From assembly GCA_031002005.1 (NCBI GenBank), contig JARYHS010008074.1, positions 269,577,930 through 269,641,929 of the forward strand: DNA of 64,000 nt, read 5' to 3'. This stretch comes from Vandiemenella viatica (Eukaryota > Arthropoda > Insecta > Orthoptera > Morabidae). Both the position numbers and the translations under genes were made by a program. The notes under the pieces are model-generated. The model had not been told where the DNA came from. It searched no databases and worked only from the letters and a program-made list of their open reading frames with translations. Shown here one piece after another: positions 55,750-64,000 of the stretch; position 1 is the stretch's first letter; each line of letters begins with the position of its first letter.

Positions 55750-55881
55750 GCCCCCCCCTCCCAAAATTTTGAACTTGAGAATTTTTTTCTTATTTTTCTA
55801 GTAACATTTAACGCCAAACAAATTACAAAAAGCATTGGGAAATGAGATAACTTTTTTAAAAATTTTCAGGTAAAGGGATAT

Positions 55882-57519
55882 GATTCTAAAGTTTGCTTCA
55901 CTTTGAGATACCAGTTCATTAGCTTAAAATGTGCTGTTGGAAGAAATGTCCCTGGAGCCTTAAAAGCTGTTACAACTGATAGTAATAGAAATTAAAAGAA
56001 ACATTTTTGAAATGTTTTATAACTAATAAAGTTTTTTAAAAAAGCAGCAAGAAACTAGGTAAAAGATAATAGTGAAGTTCACTTGCTATTCTTTTCTGAA
56101 GCAGACCCCTTCTTACTCTGAAAACTTAAATGAATGCTGGCTGTTTTGAAGAACAATACCCTTTTGGAATTGGTTATCAGTATTTCCTTCACCTTGTGCA
56201 TTAAGCCTTTTTTGGAAACCTGTCAATATTTTAAATTTTTTTAAACTGCTACAGTAGTAAGAGTCAGAGATATCAACACCTGCCTTTGCAAGAAGAACTC
56301 TGGGTCAAGTGTAGTGTTCTTTCATTACATCCACAATCAAAGTATGTACACCACATAAAGCATTTTCTCTTTACATTATCTAAGCAAGATGAGAAGCCAC
56401 CATAACAAAAATTGGGTTCACATAATGTTGATACTAAATTGTTTTGAACTTGATTGAAAATATCATCAACTCCTAAATGAAACCGCCTCTTTCCTCAAAC
56501 TCCTTTTATGTTTAATTTTTGGCCCTTCCACATTTAAAAATATAGGTACTTAAAATCAAGCACACATTTTAACAACACTTGTAAAGATGTGGGAAATTAA
56601 CACTCTTAAATTATAAAAGAACAGTAAAAATCTATTTTACACAGTTATCAAATGGCCACTGAATCCAAGTGTATTTACATTCAATTCTGTAATACAGTGA
56701 CATACAATGATGAACACAAACACCATTGGAGAGATACTGATAACCCAAATTTTCACATCATTTCATAAGGAAAAAAATTGTTACATGCTTAAGTAATATG
56801 AAGATATGCAAAGTGTCTATCTCTCTAGATTTAATAATACTTTGATATTTTAGAAAAGACAAACTTGTAACATAGAGATTTTTTTGAGTGTAAAAAAAAA
56901 ATACTTAGGAAAAGTGTTATTTGAGTTCTTCAGTTGGGAATGTAATGTGAAAATTTTATTGTTTTACACCAAAAGAAATTTGACAAAATTAGCTGCAAAA
57001 CACTTCTTATGAACAGGGGAATGTAAAGTTCCTAAGCATGATTATCCAATTTTTGGGTATATACCTGCGCTCCTGGAAATCTTGAAATTGGAAACGTGCA
57101 AATAAAACTATACTTAAACTTTTTTTTTATAGTTTTTTTAAAAAAAAAAAAGCATAGTTCCTTTCATTAATTTCTTGAATGAAGGTGAGTTATTTAATAT
57201 TGTCCACAATTTTGATCATACTTTACAAGTCCCCTTCTATTTTTTAATGTATATAAAAAAGAACTTTTATTTTACAATTAAAAGACCAGTTTTCTTCAAA
57301 AATATATCTGTCATACTTAATGCTATTTTACATCTTTCACTTCCCTTATATCAACAATATTTTAATGTAAGGAATATACATCATCCTAAGGAACATTTCT
57401 CCCCCCCCCCCTTTTTTTTAGATACACATAAATATATTTTTTTAACAAATGATAAGAATCATGTATAAAAATTTGAAATTATTTGTAAAAGACATCACAA
57501 CTGTTACGTAAAAATATAT
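55882..57519 (-). other. AT-rich sequence, probably includes glutaredoxin 3' UTR
   Basis: No transposon motif or coding domain was found. It lies downstream of the minus-strand glutaredoxin stop codon, so part of it is presumably 3' UTR. Several 'tttatt' strings (AATAAA on the minus strand) could serve as polyadenylation signals, but none can be chosen from sequence alone. Confidence 0.4.
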
Positions 57520-57612
57520 TCAAAGCAGTTCTACAAGCTGTCCAGATTCATACAGTTGTTTCACATCCGTGCCTCCACCGACACATTTTCCTTTCACAAA
57601 GACTCTTGGAAC
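57520..57612 (-). CDS. Glutaredoxin, last exon
   Basis: The minus strand reads 'VPRVFVKGKCVGGGTDVKQL' and then 'YESGQLVELL' and TGA (57,520-57,522). Thirty residues match the end of dithiol glutaredoxins: the (T)VP motif with its cis-proline, the F-(I/V)-x-G-K strand, and the GGGTD glutathione-binding turn. The exon is preceded by a textbook 3' splice site, a T-rich tract and CACAG (57,613-57,617), and begins in what looks like phase 0. Glutaredoxins use glutathione to reduce disulfides and mixed disulfides in the cytosol or mitochondria. The CPYC active-site exon was not found in the remaining 6.4 kb, so it probably lies to the right of the window or beyond long introns. The frame is clean and under apparent constraint, unlike everything around it. 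Confidence 0.85.
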   Translation of the reverse strand, partial: VPRVFVKGKCVGGGTDVKQLYESGQLVELL

Positions 57613-57650
57613 CTGTGGAAGATGTAAAAAAAAATTAAATATTTTATAAC
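57613..57650 (-). other. 3' splice site of glutaredoxin last intron
   Basis: On the minus strand 'TTTAATTTTTTTTTACATCT' followed by 'TCCACAG' ends directly before the coding GTT. A pyrimidine tract and AG acceptor are both present. Confidence 0.8.
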
Positions 57651-58289
57651 AAAATTATTTAATAATAAAATTTAAAAACTTACTAAATTTGTGAGGAATC
57701 AAAATGTTACTGAAGTGATACTGCCCAAACAATAGGAGGCAAATCAAATTTTGGATATAACAAAAAAAAAGAATTTGTTACTGTGCAATTGTTTAGCTGT
57801 GGTGATTTGCACATTTTATACTTATATGATCAGTTCTGCCATCCCAAACATTCCATAGTGAGAACTGTCCACAACCTCTAGGAAGCTTTTTCATTGTGTG
57901 AAATGAATGGAGCCATGAAGAGGATTTCAACAAACTCGACCCCCTTAAAAAGTGGGGTAACTGACCAACGTTGTGGCCTGGACAACATAAGAAGAAATAA
58001 TATTGCCCATGGTAGCCCCTGGTCAGGGAGAGCTGGGAGCAAACCTGGCCGGACATGCCATATAAAATGGTTTGTGAGAGAAGATAATTGAGATTCAAGT
58101 ACTTCATCTTTGATCAATCATCACAAATCTTTCATTGTTCTGCACTCTACTCAGCATACACAGTTAGTTGATTTCATAATATTCCACCATCATATGTATT
58201 ATTTCTATATGTTTTCTCACAAACCATTATCTCCCATCATAACTAACCGAAAGCAACAAAAGAGGTATTGTTTTAACATTAAGGTATCC
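57651..58289. other. Probable intron sequence, no gene recognised
   Basis: Would be intronic to the glutaredoxin gene. A minus-strand frame of 104 residues (58,107-57,793) has no motif I recognise and overlaps another frame of similar length. Confidence 0.45.
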
Positions 58290-58504
58290 GCTTTGATCAT
58301 ATATTTAATGAAAGTATTTTTTTTTTTCAAATTCAACCCTTAAGGGGAAAAAAATGTCAATATTTCTAAAATAAATTTTTTGTGTAACAAGCCTTTTATC
58401 TCACTGGATACCAAAACATAATCGATCATTTTAAAGATCAAGATCTCCACTTTGGGCACATCACATATTAAGAAAGGAATTTTTCGGAATTAGACCCTTA
58501 AAGG
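58290..58504 (-). repeat. Satellite block, reverse orientation, left part
   Basis: Text such as 'ttcaacccttaagggg', 'ctcactggatacc' and 'ctccactttgggcacatcac' is the reverse complement of the 167-170 bp units at 22-23 kb (the third unit type, with 'gtgcccaaagtgagg'). The block stops at the hAT-like insertion. Confidence 0.75.
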
Positions 58505-60846
58505 TAGAGCTGTAAAAGTAATGATGTATTCGTTACTGAGGAACGGGTTCATCGCCTAACTTGAAGTGCCAAACTGTTACTCACAAATTCATTTCGTTAC
58601 TTGCATTTTTCGTATACTTACGAACACGATGTATAATGTGTCATGCGGGAGCTGGAATGGTTCGCCCAGCGATTGTTTGATTTGAAATTAGTTGATTAAA
58701 GTGTGCTGTGATTCTGATATTAGGTATTAATGTGAAGTATGCAATATTGAATGCAGTATATCAAATGTACGAACAATTTACCTAAATTTAGTTTACTCAA
58801 TGAACAATTTACTTGAACTTTACAAAGTACTAACGAAGTCATTCATGCAATGCTTCATGCTAGTGCTCAGTTGTATCAGAAGTAATGTGACATAGTAATC
58901 AATGAATTTTAAGAATAAAAAAAGAAAATCATTAATCAGAAATGCGAATGATTGGGGAAATTATCACAAGTTCATGTGCTCTATCGCAACTAAAAAACAT
59001 ATTTTGAATGTGAACGAAAGAACGAAATTTGAACATTGTCTTATACATACGTGCATATTTGTGGAAATTTTGATTAGTTTCATTACAAATAAACATGCTT
59101 TTGTACAAACACATCGTACAAACATTATTTTAATGTAATTAATATTATTTACTGTTCACTTTTGATATTTTTAACGAGGTAACTAATTTTGACAACGTAA
59201 AGACTAATTTTGTAGTTTTTAGTTTTTTTAACATTAAAATTTACAGTACATAACTTGTAAATAGAAAATTTGTATGGATAATTTGAGGTAGTTACTGTTT
59301 TTTCAGGTTTTTTGATTTCAAACATTTATGAAATTTGTTTATATTAAGATTTGATACCTTCTATTTTATTTTATAGTGTTAATTTACAATGTAAAAGAGT
59401 TGTCTAATAGTTTGTGCTATACATCTCTGCACTTGTTATGTTCTAATAATATTTAATTAAATTGCAATGGAGTGCACACTCCGGTGGCCATTTTCCTACA
59501 CACTCATCTCCCCCCCCCCCCCTTTTTCCTGCATCCACCTAGATTTGCCGTTTACAAATTTTAACTTTAAACTCTTTCAACGCTTTTGGTAAATTATTCA
59601 TTATTTCTCTTGGTAACTTATTCCAATCTCTGAAACCCTTTCCTAAAAAAGAGAATCTTCCTACACCCTTGCACCTGAAGTCGAGTGCCAGCTTGAGGTC
59701 ATGGTCATCTTTTTCCTTCCAAGCATTACTTTCAATTCTTACACCAATATCTTTCCATGCCTCATCAATATACACCTTGTACACTCCCATGACCCTTTTC
59801 ACCCTCCTCCTGTCTTCCAATGAATCCTTTTTCCAGCTCTTTAATCATATCTGTTACTGATTGCATTCTGCGATAATTTCCAGAAACAATAATTCCATAA
59901 TTCCGTTCACAAAGAACAAGGTACAATGACTTAAGGAATAAAGTATGTTGTTAGTTATTGTATTATTACCTCAGAATCCATGTGACAAATGCGGTAATGG
60001 CTTTGATGTTGAATGTTTATTGTAACCGTGACGCAACAACAATAACAAATCTAACTGCACGTTTGTCCTGTTCCTATGTTATTGATATTTTTGAATATTG
60101 ATATTTTTTAAATGAAACAATTAAAGCGGGAGTCATTAGCACTCTGCTCGATTTGATGGTTCGTCGACATTTATTTTAACAAACCTATCACAGAAAGATG
60201 AAGAATTTACGAAAATAAATGAAAACTGTAAAGGAAGACAATAGTGAAACCTATTTAAATACGAAATACTTTGATGAGATCATAATTGTTAAATACATGT
60301 CCCAGTATCATATCGGGCTTCTATGCAGCGTTTTGAGTAGGCTACTTTAAAAAATAACTGTCATTAGGTTTTTGTTTTGTTTTTTGTTTTGTATGCAAAC
60401 AAGTGTTTGTTTTGAAATTAGATTATACTTTTGTATATAATATTCATTACAGTAAATCAAGTGTACATTCAGAGGTATTCCGTAGGATCCATGTGCTAAT
60501 TAATTGACCAAGTTTTATCTAAACGAACAACTTACTTAAACTTATTTTACTAAATAAACAATTTACTTAAACTTTACCATGTACGAACGAAGTTGTCCTG
60601 TATGTGATCCAACTCAATGCTAATGTGATGCTTCATGTTAGTTTTTATTGTACCAAAAGTAAAGAGTAACAAAACAATACAATAGTAACGAAATTACCCC
60701 GTATACGATAAAATTCGACGCGATGCGTCATGCTAGTGTTCGATTGTATCAGAAGTAACGGGTAACAATTCGAAAGTAACGGGTACTGATTAGCTTAGTA
60801 ACAAATATATACGGGTACAGAATTTCACATTAATTTTACAGCTCTA
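58505..60846. mobile_element. hAT-like insertion in satellite, 2342 bp
   Basis: Left end TAGAGCTGTAAAAGTAATG (58,505) and right end 'cattaattttacagctcta' (ending 60,846) are inverted repeats with one mismatch in 19. Flanks are CTTAAAGG (58,497-58,504) and CTTAAGGA (60,847-60,854), which fit an 8 bp duplication with one lost base. The satellite continues on the other side. Subterminal 'agtaacgggtaac'-type strings recur. A direct repeat of about 150 bp lies at 58,765-58,900 and 60,520-60,690 ('acgaacaa.ttac.taaa'). No transposase was found. Confidence 0.7.
59510..59830 (-). pseudogene. LINE C-terminal fragment
   Basis: A 93-residue minus-strand frame ends 'GRFSFLGKGFRDWNKLPREI' followed by 'MNNLPKALKEFKVKI'. 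This is the extreme C-terminus of a LINE reverse transcriptase protein ('..FS..G...WN.LP.EI......FK..+'). A C/T run at 59,511-59,526 borders it. It is a 5'-truncated LINE insertion or exapted tail inside the hAT-like element. It is not part of a host gene as far as I can see. Confidence 0.55.
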
Positions 60847-61180
60847 CTTAAGGAGCAAACGTACCAACATTTCTACAACATGTTTTTTGTGTCAAGAGCC
60901 ATCTATCCCCTAACCAATATCCCATACATAAATGAGGTATCATTTTAAAGATTAAGGTCACCACTTTGGTCATCACATATTTTAAGAAAGATATTTTTCA
61001 GAATTAGACCCTTAAAGGCCAAAGTATCATTATCTCTATAGCATATTTTTTGTCACAAGCTATTTCTCTATCTTCATATCTAACTGAAATCGAGAAATGA
61101 GGTATTATCTTATCTCTGCTTTTGTCAAATCATATTTTAATTTTTCAGAATTCGACCCTTAAAGTGCAAAAGCAATAACT
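60847..61180 (-). repeat. Satellite block, reverse orientation, right part
   Basis: Continues the array cut at 58,504. 'agacccttaaaggcc', 'gaattcgacccttaaagtgc', 'tgaggtatcattttaaagattaagg' and 'aactgaaatcgagaaatgagg' match inverted units of the 22-23 kb array. About two units are present. Confidence 0.75.
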
Positions 61181-62402
61181 GTGAATAATGCGTGTATGAG
61201 ACAGTTTGAGCAAGTTGCTGGATAGCAGTAGCACATGCCAGTGAAACAGTTTATTAATATCTCTGTGACATCATCTTTTGTTATTTAGCTATTATACTAA
61301 ACAAACAATTGAAACAAATGAGCCGGTTCTTCTTCTATCCTATTACAAACAACAGACCTTAACATTCATCATATTTGTGAAATTTTAACGTGGGTCAACT
61401 CGTTCTTTAAAATTATATTTTAATTTTGCTATGTACATCATATCCCAACACACAGAATCTGGTTTGGGCCCCTTATTTTACACACAAACTGATACCTTAA
61501 GCATTTAATTAATCAATTATATGAAACATTAATACACAATAATTAAATTTCTATGAAAGCTTCAAAATTAAACATCCATGTCATAGCCATACAACTGTTG
61601 CAATCACAATTAGATATTTCACTAGCATTTGTTCAATCACACTGTTGAATGCGCATAGAAAGTATCAAGATTCTTCTGGAACTGGCCACGTTGCTCAGGC
61701 CATCAAGATTTGATTTTCTAAAGGATCCCAATGGTTGCTCAGAGGACAAAGCCTCTGATTTACGAAAATATCCTTTTATTACTGGAGCTACCTATTGCCA
61801 TCAATTCAGTCTTCAAGATCTGACTTCAAATTTCATCACTTTTGAAGTCTGATATTAGTTGATACATGTTCCTAATTTTCGGCATTGGCTTGTGTTGTAT
61901 TCTGTTCTGCTGCTATCTGATGCCTAAGATTTTGCTTGGCAAGTCTGTCTCAGTGAATTTCTTCTAGATTCGCTGCCTCATCCAGCACATGTCAAAATAT
62001 TCTCTTCATTCCTAGCATACTTTATTTTATTGTCAGTAAATTGCTACTAGTGACATTACTGCTACGAACATAAGTTTATCATAGTGCAATATTCATACAA
62101 AAATGCAGTCTGACTGATCAATCAAGACCAACAGTGAACACAGCAAATTTTAAAACAACATGATAACACCTTTGCTGGTAAAGTGCAATGTTCATTAAAT
62201 AACATTTACTAAGTGTTCTTATGCAAATTTTACCCTATGAAATATTTAGATGTTCTATGAACAAATTTGTCATAACAAGATAACAATTCAGTTTGGATAA
62301 ATTTATGAATTATTCTGAAACGTATATTAACTTGAATTTTACTTTAATAAACTAGTATGTTGGCACGTTTTCAAAGTATAATATATATCACTTGATCATG
62401 CC
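61181..62402. other. No gene recognised
   Basis: AT-rich. A 67-residue plus-strand frame at 61,649-61,852 shows no known domain. It may be intronic to the glutaredoxin gene. Confidence 0.45.
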
Positions 62403-62412
62403 TTTTTTTTTT

Positions 62413-62444
<32 letters not shown>
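62403..62444 (-). repeat. Poly(A) tail of RTE copy (T tract)
   Basis: Two T runs separated by 'caa' give about 40 bases. This is the 3' tail made by target-primed reverse transcription on the minus strand. Confidence 0.9.
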
Positions 62445-62449
<5 letters not shown>

Positions 62450-62451
62450 CA

Positions 62452-63993
62452 TCAGTCTTTAGACTGGTTTGATGCCATCCTCCATCCCTTCCTATCCTGT
62501 GCTAACCTCTTCATTTCTACATACCCATTACAACCCACGTCCTCAATTATCTGCTTCATATATTCTGATCTCTGTCTACCTCTACAGTTCTTACCTTCAA
62601 CTGTTCCCTCCACTAACAAATTAACCAATCCAGCATGTCTCAAAATATGACCTACCAGCCTGTCTCTTCTTTCCGTAAGCTTCTTCCATAAACTTCTTTT
62701 CTCACCCATCATTTCCAAAACTCGTTCATTTCTTACTTTGTCTGTCCACCTAATTTTCAACATTCTTCTGTAGCACCACATTTCAAATGCTTCAAGTTTC
62801 TTTCTTTCCGGTATTCCTAAAGTCCATGTTTCGCTACCGTAAAGTGCTGTGCTCCACACATAGAGTTTTAAGAAGTTCTTTCTAATTCCTAGATCAATAT
62901 TTGAAACTAAAAGGTTTCTCTTTTTCATGAAGGCTCTTTTTGCTAGTGCTATTCTGCTTTTAACATCATTCCTGCTTCGGCCATCGGTTGTAATTTTGCT
63001 TCCCAAGTAACAGAACTCACTCACTTCTCCTATTGCATCCGATCCTATTTTTATATTTAATCTGCTAGTATTGGTATCATTTCTGTTACATTTCATCACT
63101 TTTTTTTTACTTTGATTTATATTCAGTCCAAAGTCTTCCTTCAGTATTTTGTTCATGCCATTCAATAACTTCTCAATATCCTCAGCCCTCTCTGCTAACA
63201 AGACAATGTCATCAGCAAATCTTAGCATACTGATTTTTTCTCCCTGAAAACGTATGCCACATGGAAATTTTTCTTTGACTTTCTTCATTGCTTCTTCTAC
63301 ATACAAGTTGAATATTAACGGGGATAGACTACAACCTTGTCTCACACCCTTTTTAACTGATGCATGTCTCTCGTGATTCTCTACTTTTATTACAGCCACT
63401 TGATTCTTATATAGTTTATAGAGTATTCTTCTATCTCGATACTTTAGGCCTGACTTCTTTAAAATTTTGAACATCTTGTCCCACCTAACATTATCAAAAG
63501 CTTTTTCTAAATCAACAAATGCCATAAAAGTATCTTTGTTTTTCTTGATCCGCCCTTCAAGTATTAATCTTAAAGACAGAATTGCTTCCCTTGTACCGCG
63601 ATTTTTCCTAAACCCAAACCGATCTTCACCTACTATCTCTTCTACTACCCTTTCCATCCTTCTGTATATTATTCTGGTCAGTAATTTTGAAGCATGTGAT
63701 GTTAGACTAATGGTGCGATAATTCTCACATTTGTCGGCTTGTGCTTTCTTTGGAAGTGTGAAGATGATATTTTTATTAAAGTCAGTAGGAATTTCTCCTG
63801 TTTCATAACTTTTTGATATCAGCTTGAATAATCTTTCGATTCCTTCCTCTCCTAGAGATTTAAGAAGTTCTGCAGGGATCTCATCAATTCCAACTGCCTT
63901 ATTTGCTTTCAAGTCATTCAGAGCTCTATTAAATTCTGTCCTCAAAACAGGATCTCCTAAGTCATCAATGTCGATATCGCCTTCCTTTTCCAA
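62452..63993 (-). CDS. RTE LINE reverse transcriptase, partial, open frame
   Basis: 513 residues without a stop, continuing past the window edge (the first codon shown is TTG, and the frame is open upstream). Domains: 'DEIPAELLKSLG' (residues 37-48) and 'NYRTISLTSHASKLLTRIIY' (91-110) at the start of the reverse transcriptase; 'FVDLEKAFDN' with catalytic D161; 'GVRQGCSLSPLIFNLYVEE' (216-234); and 'MLRFADDIVLLAE' with the FADD pair D261-D262. The thumb region has 'FCYLGSKITTDGRSRN', then 'ALYGSETWTLGIPERKKLEA' and the C-terminal 'GRQRSEYMKQIIEDVGCNGY'. All visible catalytic residues are intact, so this copy may be recently active. The ORF ends TGA within the conserved 3' terminus. Confidence 0.9.
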   Translation of the reverse strand: MEKEGDIDIDDLGDPVLRTEFNRALNDLKANKAVGIDEIPAELLKSLGEEGIERLFKLISKSYETGEIPTDFNKNIIFTLPKKAQADKCENYRTISLTSHASKLLTRIIYRRMERVVEEIVGEDRFGFRKNRGTREAILSLRLILEGRIKKNKDTFMAFVDLEKAFDNVRWDKMFKILKKSGLKYRDRRILYKLYKNQVAVIKVENHERHASVKKGVRQGCSLSPLIFNLYVEEAMKKVKEKFPCGIRFQGEKISMLRFADDIVLLAERAEDIEKLLNGMNKILKEDFGLNINQSKKKVMKCNRNDTNTSRLNIKIGSDAIGEVSEFCYLGSKITTDGRSRNDVKSRIALAKRAFMKKRNLLVSNIDLGIRKNFLKLYVWSTALYGSETWTLGIPERKKLEAFEMWCYRRMLKIRWTDKVRNERVLEMMGEKRSLWKKLTERRDRLVGHILRHAGLVNLLVEGTVEGKNCRGRQRSEYMKQIIEDVGCNGYVEMKRLAQDRKGWRMASNQSKD

Positions 63994-64000
63994 TACACTA

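Larger units (their letters stand above)
54574..55877 (+). mobile_element. piggyBac-like element, 1304 bp, internally deleted
   Basis: Ends are CCCTTTAC (54,574-54,581) and GTAAAGGG (55,870-55,877), in line with the CCCTTT ends of piggyBac-type elements. ATAT flanks both sides (54,570-54,573 and 55,878-55,881) instead of the expected TTAA. Subterminal 20 bp palindromes are present at both sides. Inside is the C-terminal half of a piggyBac transposase. The N-terminal half and first catalytic aspartates are missing. Confidence 0.75.
62403..64000 (-). mobile_element. RTE-type LINE, right-edge copy
   Basis: A T tract (62,403-62,444) is the poly(A) tail of a minus-strand insertion. The conserved 3' terminus 'AACCAGTCTAAAGACTGATG' follows on the minus strand. 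The open frame runs off the right edge of the window, so the endonuclease half lies outside. It belongs to the same family as copy 1 at 2.7-10.8 kb but is far better preserved. Confidence 0.9.

Noticed and set aside
57793..58107. A 104-residue minus-strand frame as another glutaredoxin exon
   Set aside because: It has no CPYC motif or thioredoxin-fold text and no matching splice signals.

Overview
This is eukaryotic nuclear DNA, almost certainly from a large, repeat-rich insect genome. It is AT-rich, has no operons or dense coding, and is packed with non-LTR retrotransposons, hAT, Tc1/mariner, piggyBac and pogo-like DNA transposons, Helitrons, a Penelope fragment, SINEs and satellites. From memory, not from a search, three families here resemble repeats that are abundant in grasshopper genomes: the RTE-type LINE, the LINE whose 3' end reads like a GTAGA-type tail, and the Tc1-like element. 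Orthoptera or a related order is therefore my best guess. The only host-gene piece I can support is a glutaredoxin last exon near 57.5 kb on the minus strand.

Layout: 0-2.7 kb is old AT-rich sequence with a SINE-like patch and a degraded gag-like stretch. At 2.7-10.8 kb an RTE-type LINE on the plus strand is broken by three later insertions: a probable solo LTR, a nearly intact Tc1-like element, and a 5'-truncated LINE of another clade. A tRNA-derived SINE lies at 11.1-11.4 kb. At 11.8-15.35 kb (plus) and 16.3-21 kb (minus) there are two copies of one ZMYM1-type hAT in inverted orientation; the minus copy sits inside a mariner element. At 22-23.06 kb there is a 167-170 bp tandem repeat with alternating unit types, followed by a 263 bp hAT MITE.

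The centre (23.8-42.3 kb) is a nest of transposons: an outer hAT holds a middle hAT, which holds an inner hAT, which holds a Helitron. Each hAT is bounded by a perfect 8 bp target-site duplication. This nest carries an assembly problem. A run of exactly 1000 N (31,211-32,210) is flanked by two nearly identical 6.88 kb copies (24,330-31,210 and 32,211-39,094). This looks like two overlapping contig ends that were scaffolded instead of merged.

At 42.3-48.8 kb a third LINE family is split by a DNA element of a transposase family I cannot name, a pogo-like element and a SINE. A Penelope remnant follows at 49.1-49.9 kb. A Helitron (50,050-54,149) with a clear 3' hairpin and CTAG end is interrupted by another LINE. 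A piggyBac remnant (54,574-55,877) follows, then the glutaredoxin exon, more of the satellite in reverse orientation split by a 2.3 kb hAT-like insertion, and finally the 3' half of an RTE LINE with a long open frame running off the window edge.

No functional cooperation between genes can be read here. The window records layered transposition around one host exon. I saw no reliable promoters, riboswitches, rRNA or standalone tRNA genes, or CRISPR arrays.
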